Below, piece after piece: positions 61,011 to 64,000 of a stretch of 64,000 bases of DNA. The notes below the pieces were generated by a model, which worked only from the letters and a program-made list of their open reading frames with translations, searched no databases and was not told the origin of the DNA. The first letter of the stretch is position 1. Each line of letters opens with the position of its first letter. Origin of the DNA: CAIVAT01 sp964455285 (GTDB lineage: Bacteria > Bacteroidota > Bacteroidia > Bacteroidales > FEN-979); assembly GCA_964455285.1 (NCBI GenBank), contig CAYVVG010000001.1:76917-140916 (forward strand), written 5' to 3'. The position numbers and the translations under genes are program-made.

Positions 61011-61490
61011 TCAGTAATCCAGCGTCACGATCCGGCCCTTGGTGAAGCCGAAGAATTTATCCTTTTGTGCCACGATCACCCCGGGGATCAGGTCCGCTTC
61101 GGACTTTCCGGCCACCTTCAGACAGGTCGGGCAGGCCATGACCGTCACTTTTGCGTCGGTCAGTTCCTTCAGCAACTCCTTCAGGGTCGGGAAGTCGGCG
61201 AAGGTCATATCCTTGGAATCGGTCAGCACCAGTTTGACTGCCTCAATGTCGAGGTAAAGCAGTACGTCGTGATCGGACGACATCATCTTCGCCATCTTCA
61301 GTGCCATCAGGACCTTGTGGGGATTCTCATACCCCGACGAGATGTGCAGGAAGAGTCCGTCTTTCGCGCAGCACGAGGCAACGGCCGAATCCATGGCCAT
61401 GCCTTCGTGACCGGCTGATTTATCCTTACCGGACTGGCAGGAAAGGAGGAACGCGACAGGGAACAACAATAGCAGGAAGATCTTTTTCAT
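61011..61490 (-). CDS. DsrE-family lipoprotein
   Basis: A 159-residue lipoprotein (lipobox AFLLSC, Cys18). The mature part from about residue 45 is a DsrE/DsrF-like domain (LFLHISSGYENPHKVLMALK; LYLDIEAVKLVL; VTVMACPTCLKVAGK). The Cys pair CPTC (about 120-123) is at the position of the sulfur-carrying or redox site in some relatives, and a CC pair lies at 40-41 (ASCCAKDG). DsrE proteins move sulfur atoms in the cytoplasm of sulfur oxidisers; an exported, lipidated form is less usual. It lies near the peroxiredoxin and NifX-like genes, so a link to sulfur, metal or redox stress is possible. Confidence 0.87.
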   Translation of the reverse strand: MKKIFLLLLFPVAFLLSCQSGKDKSAGHEGMAMDSAVASCCAKDGLFLHISSGYENPHKVLMALKMAKMMSSDHDVLLYLDIEAVKLVLTDSKDMTFADFPTLKELLKELTDAKVTVMACPTCLKVAGKSEADLIPGVIVAQKDKFFGFTKGRIVTLDY

Positions 61491-61663
61491 ATCTTAAAGG
61501 TTGTTAGTGATGGTGTAAAGATAGAAAAGAATGATCTTGGTAGGCGATCATCATTCATTCAGAAATTCTCCTTCCCATACTTCCGCAAAATATTTATCGC
61601 ACCCGGATACGCGGCAAACGATTTTTGATCCTTCCGGCATTCCCGGGGAAATCCTTTGCGGAT

Positions 61664-63673
61664 TCACTCCGACACCATTTTTCTTGTCTGCGAATGGTCG
61701 CCCGCCTGAAAGCGGCAATAATAGATCCCATCCGGTAATCCCTGCGCATCAAAGGCCACCGTGTGGGTGCCCGCCTGTTTTTTCCCGCTGACCAGCCTGG
61801 CCACCTCCGCTCCGTTTGCGTCATAAACATGCAGGGTTACAAAAATATCGCGGGGAATTGAATAGGTGACGGAGGTAAAACGGCTGAAAGGATTCGGATG
61901 GTTTTGAGCCAGGCGATAACCGTGAGGGGGGGTTACGCCGTTCCCGTTTACCGAAACACTGCCCATGGTGAACTGTCCCGATGCGACCGGGCTCCCGATG
62001 TAAGCAGCATCCACGGTGCCAAGGGTCCAGGAATAGAGGGCGCCGGATTGCAGCCCGGTGAATAACCATTCCGTAACGGCACTTACATTGCCGGGTTCCG
62101 GTTTGCGTTCCGGAAGGGAAACCGGCACATTGTCATGAAAGAGTCTAAGATCATAGGTAAGGGCATCGCCCGGCGTGTGGTCGTCGGTCCCGGGAAGCCA
62201 GGGAAGAAGGACGGAGCTGTCGGACACCTGCGTGATGGTCAGTCCTGCGGGAGCGGAGGGCGGCAGATTCAACGCTTCGGCATCGTTGCGATACAGGTGC
62301 ATTTGTGCTTCGACCAACCCGTTGCCTCCGGGTACGAAATACTCACCCGCGATAAAGTAATCCAGGTCGGCGTCTCCGTCCATGTCGAGCCATGAGAACT
62401 TACCCGCTCGGTTGCCGCTCGCATGCGGTGCCGGAAGTTCATTGCCCGAATCGGTAAAAACACCGTTGTCATTCGAATAAATTCTCGCCCTGCCTTCGAT
62501 CGCGGTCCCTGAATTGTAGTTGCCTGCCAATAAAATATCCATGTCGCCATCGGAATCATAGTCGGCCCAGGTGGCAGCCGTGAAATCGAACCAGCCCGCG
62601 CCATATGGATCCGGGATCACCTCCAGGGGAAAGAAGTTCACACTGTCGTTCCGGTAAATGCGCAATGCCATCGGGATGTATGAACCATTGATTTCCTTTA
62701 GATTTCCGGCAACCAGGATATCAAGATCGCCATCGCCGTCATAATCACCCCATTGTGCCTCTCCATGCTCGATGGTCAACGCACCCAGCACATCCTCGCC
62801 GGTAAAGACCCCGTTGCCATTATTGCGGTATCGGCGGATGAAACCCGCATCAGAGAACGGTGCATGATTGACAAGCAGCAGGTCCAGGTCGCCATCTGCA
62901 TCATCATCGGCCCATGAACTCTGGGCATGCATCGTGGGTGAAAAGAGAGAATCAAACCCGGTAAAGATCCAGCCTCCGGTGCCATTCGGTCCGTCGTTGC
63001 GCATCAATGCAGTAATATAGGAGAAAGTACTGAAGTCGAAAACGGAAGGGATCAGCAGGTCGAAATCGCCATCGTTGTCATAATCCGCCCATGAGATGGA
63101 ACGAAGGTTGAAATAGGCCTGGCTGTTGTCCTCCCAGTAACCGGGCAGGCTGGTATCGGTCAGCACCAGCGTTCCGGCATCATTCCGGTAGATCACGGTA
63201 CTGCCATCCGTTCCGAGGGCAAGGTCCAGGTCCCCGTCGCCGTCCACGTCGCCCCAGGCCATATCCGAAGCGCCGGCCGTCAGCGTTCCCAGGGGCACCC
63301 CGAAATAAGAGAAGTGCCATGCATCCGGGCCTGCCAGGCTGTCGTTCCGCATGAGGATCAGATGGTCTACCGCACTGATGTTGTAAACCACATAATACCC
63401 CAGTACGGCGATGTCAATATCCCCGTCGTTGTCGTAATCAGCCGAGGCGGTGGCCACGACCCAGAAATCCTCATCCGGGGGTGTGACGAACAGGGAGTCG
63501 GCGGGCGAAACCTCGGTAAACATTCCAAACGTCGAATCCGGTCTGTGTATGAGACCTTTCCAATCCCTGCCGTTTAAAAAATTTATTTCTCGGCTGGATT
63601 CCTTCTGCTGTCCCGACGCAGGGAATGAAGAGAGTGCCAATAACATCGCCATCAGGTATATTTTCGTTTTCAT
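61664..63673 (-). CDS. T9SS-exported FG-GAP/VCBS-repeat protein
   Basis: A 669-residue secreted protein. The start at 63673 (MKTKIYLMAMLLALSSFPAS) is chosen for its signal peptide. Seven DxDxDGDxD-type calcium loops (DYDNDGDIDIAV, DVDGDGDLDLAL, DYDNDGDFDLLI, DDDADGDLDLLL, DYDGDGDLDILV, DYDSDGDMDILL, DMDGDADLDYFI) mark an FG-GAP/VCBS propeller, about residues 80-450. A fibronectin type III-like domain follows (about 475-580), then a T9SS sorting domain (NHPNPFSRFTSVTYSI to TRKMVSE). The likely role is adhesion or binding at the cell surface; no enzymatic motif is seen. A -7 element lies 65 nt upstream. Confidence 0.92.
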   Translation of the reverse strand: MKTKIYLMAMLLALSSFPASGQQKESSREINFLNGRDWKGLIHRPDSTFGMFTEVSPADSLFVTPPDEDFWVVATASADYDNDGDIDIAVLGYYVVYNISAVDHLILMRNDSLAGPDAWHFSYFGVPLGTLTAGASDMAWGDVDGDGDLDLALGTDGSTVIYRNDAGTLVLTDTSLPGYWEDNSQAYFNLRSISWADYDNDGDFDLLIPSVFDFSTFSYITALMRNDGPNGTGGWIFTGFDSLFSPTMHAQSSWADDDADGDLDLLLVNHAPFSDAGFIRRYRNNGNGVFTGEDVLGALTIEHGEAQWGDYDGDGDLDILVAGNLKEINGSYIPMALRIYRNDSVNFFPLEVIPDPYGAGWFDFTAATWADYDSDGDMDILLAGNYNSGTAIEGRARIYSNDNGVFTDSGNELPAPHASGNRAGKFSWLDMDGDADLDYFIAGEYFVPGGNGLVEAQMHLYRNDAEALNLPPSAPAGLTITQVSDSSVLLPWLPGTDDHTPGDALTYDLRLFHDNVPVSLPERKPEPGNVSAVTEWLFTGLQSGALYSWTLGTVDAAYIGSPVASGQFTMGSVSVNGNGVTPPHGYRLAQNHPNPFSRFTSVTYSIPRDIFVTLHVYDANGAEVARLVSGKKQAGTHTVAFDAQGLPDGIYYCRFQAGDHSQTRKMVSE

Positions 63674-63738
63674 CAGGTGCCTCCTTGTAATTCGATAAAT
63701 CACTATTGTGCTGACCATCTTTTGTGTTAAGAGTCACG

Positions 63739-63746
63739 CAAAGGTA
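63739..63746 (-). promoter_or_regulatory. -7 promoter element TACCTTTG
   Basis: Perfect TAnnTTTG on the minus strand, 65 nt before the ATG at 63673. Confidence 0.45.
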
Positions 63747-63874
63747 TACCTAATCATCAGTAAATTAACATGTAAAAATGTTAAATTTTATTAAATCTTA
63801 ATAAATTGAAGAGGATCGTGGGGGGGGGTGGATGGGAGGGAACGGGGGTGCGAAAACAACAGCGTGATCACCCC

Positions 63875-63916
63875 AAAAAAAAATGCGATGTGCCGTTCAA
63901 ATGGCACTTCGCATTT
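63875..63916 (-). terminator. Rho-independent terminator for leftward transcription
   Basis: Hairpin AAATGCGAtGTGCC / GGCACtTCGCATTT with an 8-nt loop (63881-63916) followed, on the minus strand, by a run of nine T. It would end a transcript entering from the right edge. No gene was seen in 63674-63949. Confidence 0.75.
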
Positions 63917-63949
63917 CACATTTCAGACTTGTTTTGGTGCCCGGATGCA

Positions 63950-64000
63950 CAGGCCGCTCAAAGTGACCCCTCCTGGCCGGTCCAAATTGACCACCCCTCG
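63950..64000. mobile_element. Probable end of an IS21-type insertion sequence, cut by window edge
   Basis: On the minus strand the last 50 bp read as two copies of a GGGGTGGTCAATTTGGACC / AGGGGTCACTTTGAGC type unit separated by cggccagg. Such repeated ggtcantttg words are characteristic of the termini of IS21-family elements in this phylum. The transposase genes would lie outside the window. Confidence 0.45.

Overview
The window comes from a member of the Bacteroidota, probably an anaerobic or facultative polysaccharide degrader of Bacteroidales-like type. The evidence is a complete SusC/SusD/SusE set, at least five proteins with type IX secretion (T9SS) C-terminal sorting domains, lipoboxes followed by Lys or Ser, a small Crp/Fnr regulator with a shortened tail, LpxD, and many perfect TAnnTTTG -7 elements just upstream of start codons. 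No rRNA, tRNA or CRISPR array was seen.

Left part (1-18.7 kb): a C10 cysteine protease cut by the window edge, a membrane-anchored P-loop NTPase with seven perfect 40-residue repeats that overlaps a SIMPL-domain gene, a beta-propeller lipoprotein, a TMTC-like membrane/TPR protein, a decayed methyltransferase flanked by inverted repeats, a secreted T9SS propeller, a prolyl oligopeptidase, a Crp-like regulator, a ferredoxin/membrane protein convergent with a seven-heme T9SS cytochrome, and peptidase E.

Centre (18.7-48.7 kb): a carbohydrate-utilisation region. Rightward: SLC45-type sugar transporter, 4-alpha-glucanotransferase (GH77), a GxxExxY gene bounded by inverted repeats, GH13 cyclomaltodextrinase, second SLC45 transporter, CBM48-esterase, two GH13 lipoproteins, then a strong terminator. 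Leftward and convergent: GH53 galactanase, SusC, an unusual SusD with two internal SusE-type starch-binding-like modules, and SusE. Rightward again: esterase, a GH13 whose signal peptide carries a repeat insertion, GH2 beta-galactosidase, and a T9SS GH13 overlapping a T9SS beta-helix protein. Extracellular and surface amylases would cut alpha-glucan, SusCDE would bind and import oligosaccharides, periplasmic GH13s would trim them, and the MFS carriers plus MalQ would bring maltodextrin into metabolism. GH53 plus GH2 point to beta-1,4-galactan as a second or alternative substrate.

Right part (48.7-64 kb): a large secreted protein of unknown function, a TPR protein, a polytopic membrane protein and LpxD in one run, then small genes: a repeat peptide, a VOC protein, and a metal/redox cluster (small membrane protein, NifX-like protein, DUF134 regulator, a Mrp ATPase fragment, peroxiredoxin, DsrE-like lipoprotein). 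It ends with an FG-GAP T9SS protein and what looks like the end of an IS21-type element.

The most unusual points are the SusD with inserted binding modules, the 2TM-NTPase with 40-residue repeats, a shared palindromic operator in the DUF134 cluster, and several families of short repeats that have entered coding sequence, notably a signal peptide. All positions and residues were read by eye; no similarity search was run.
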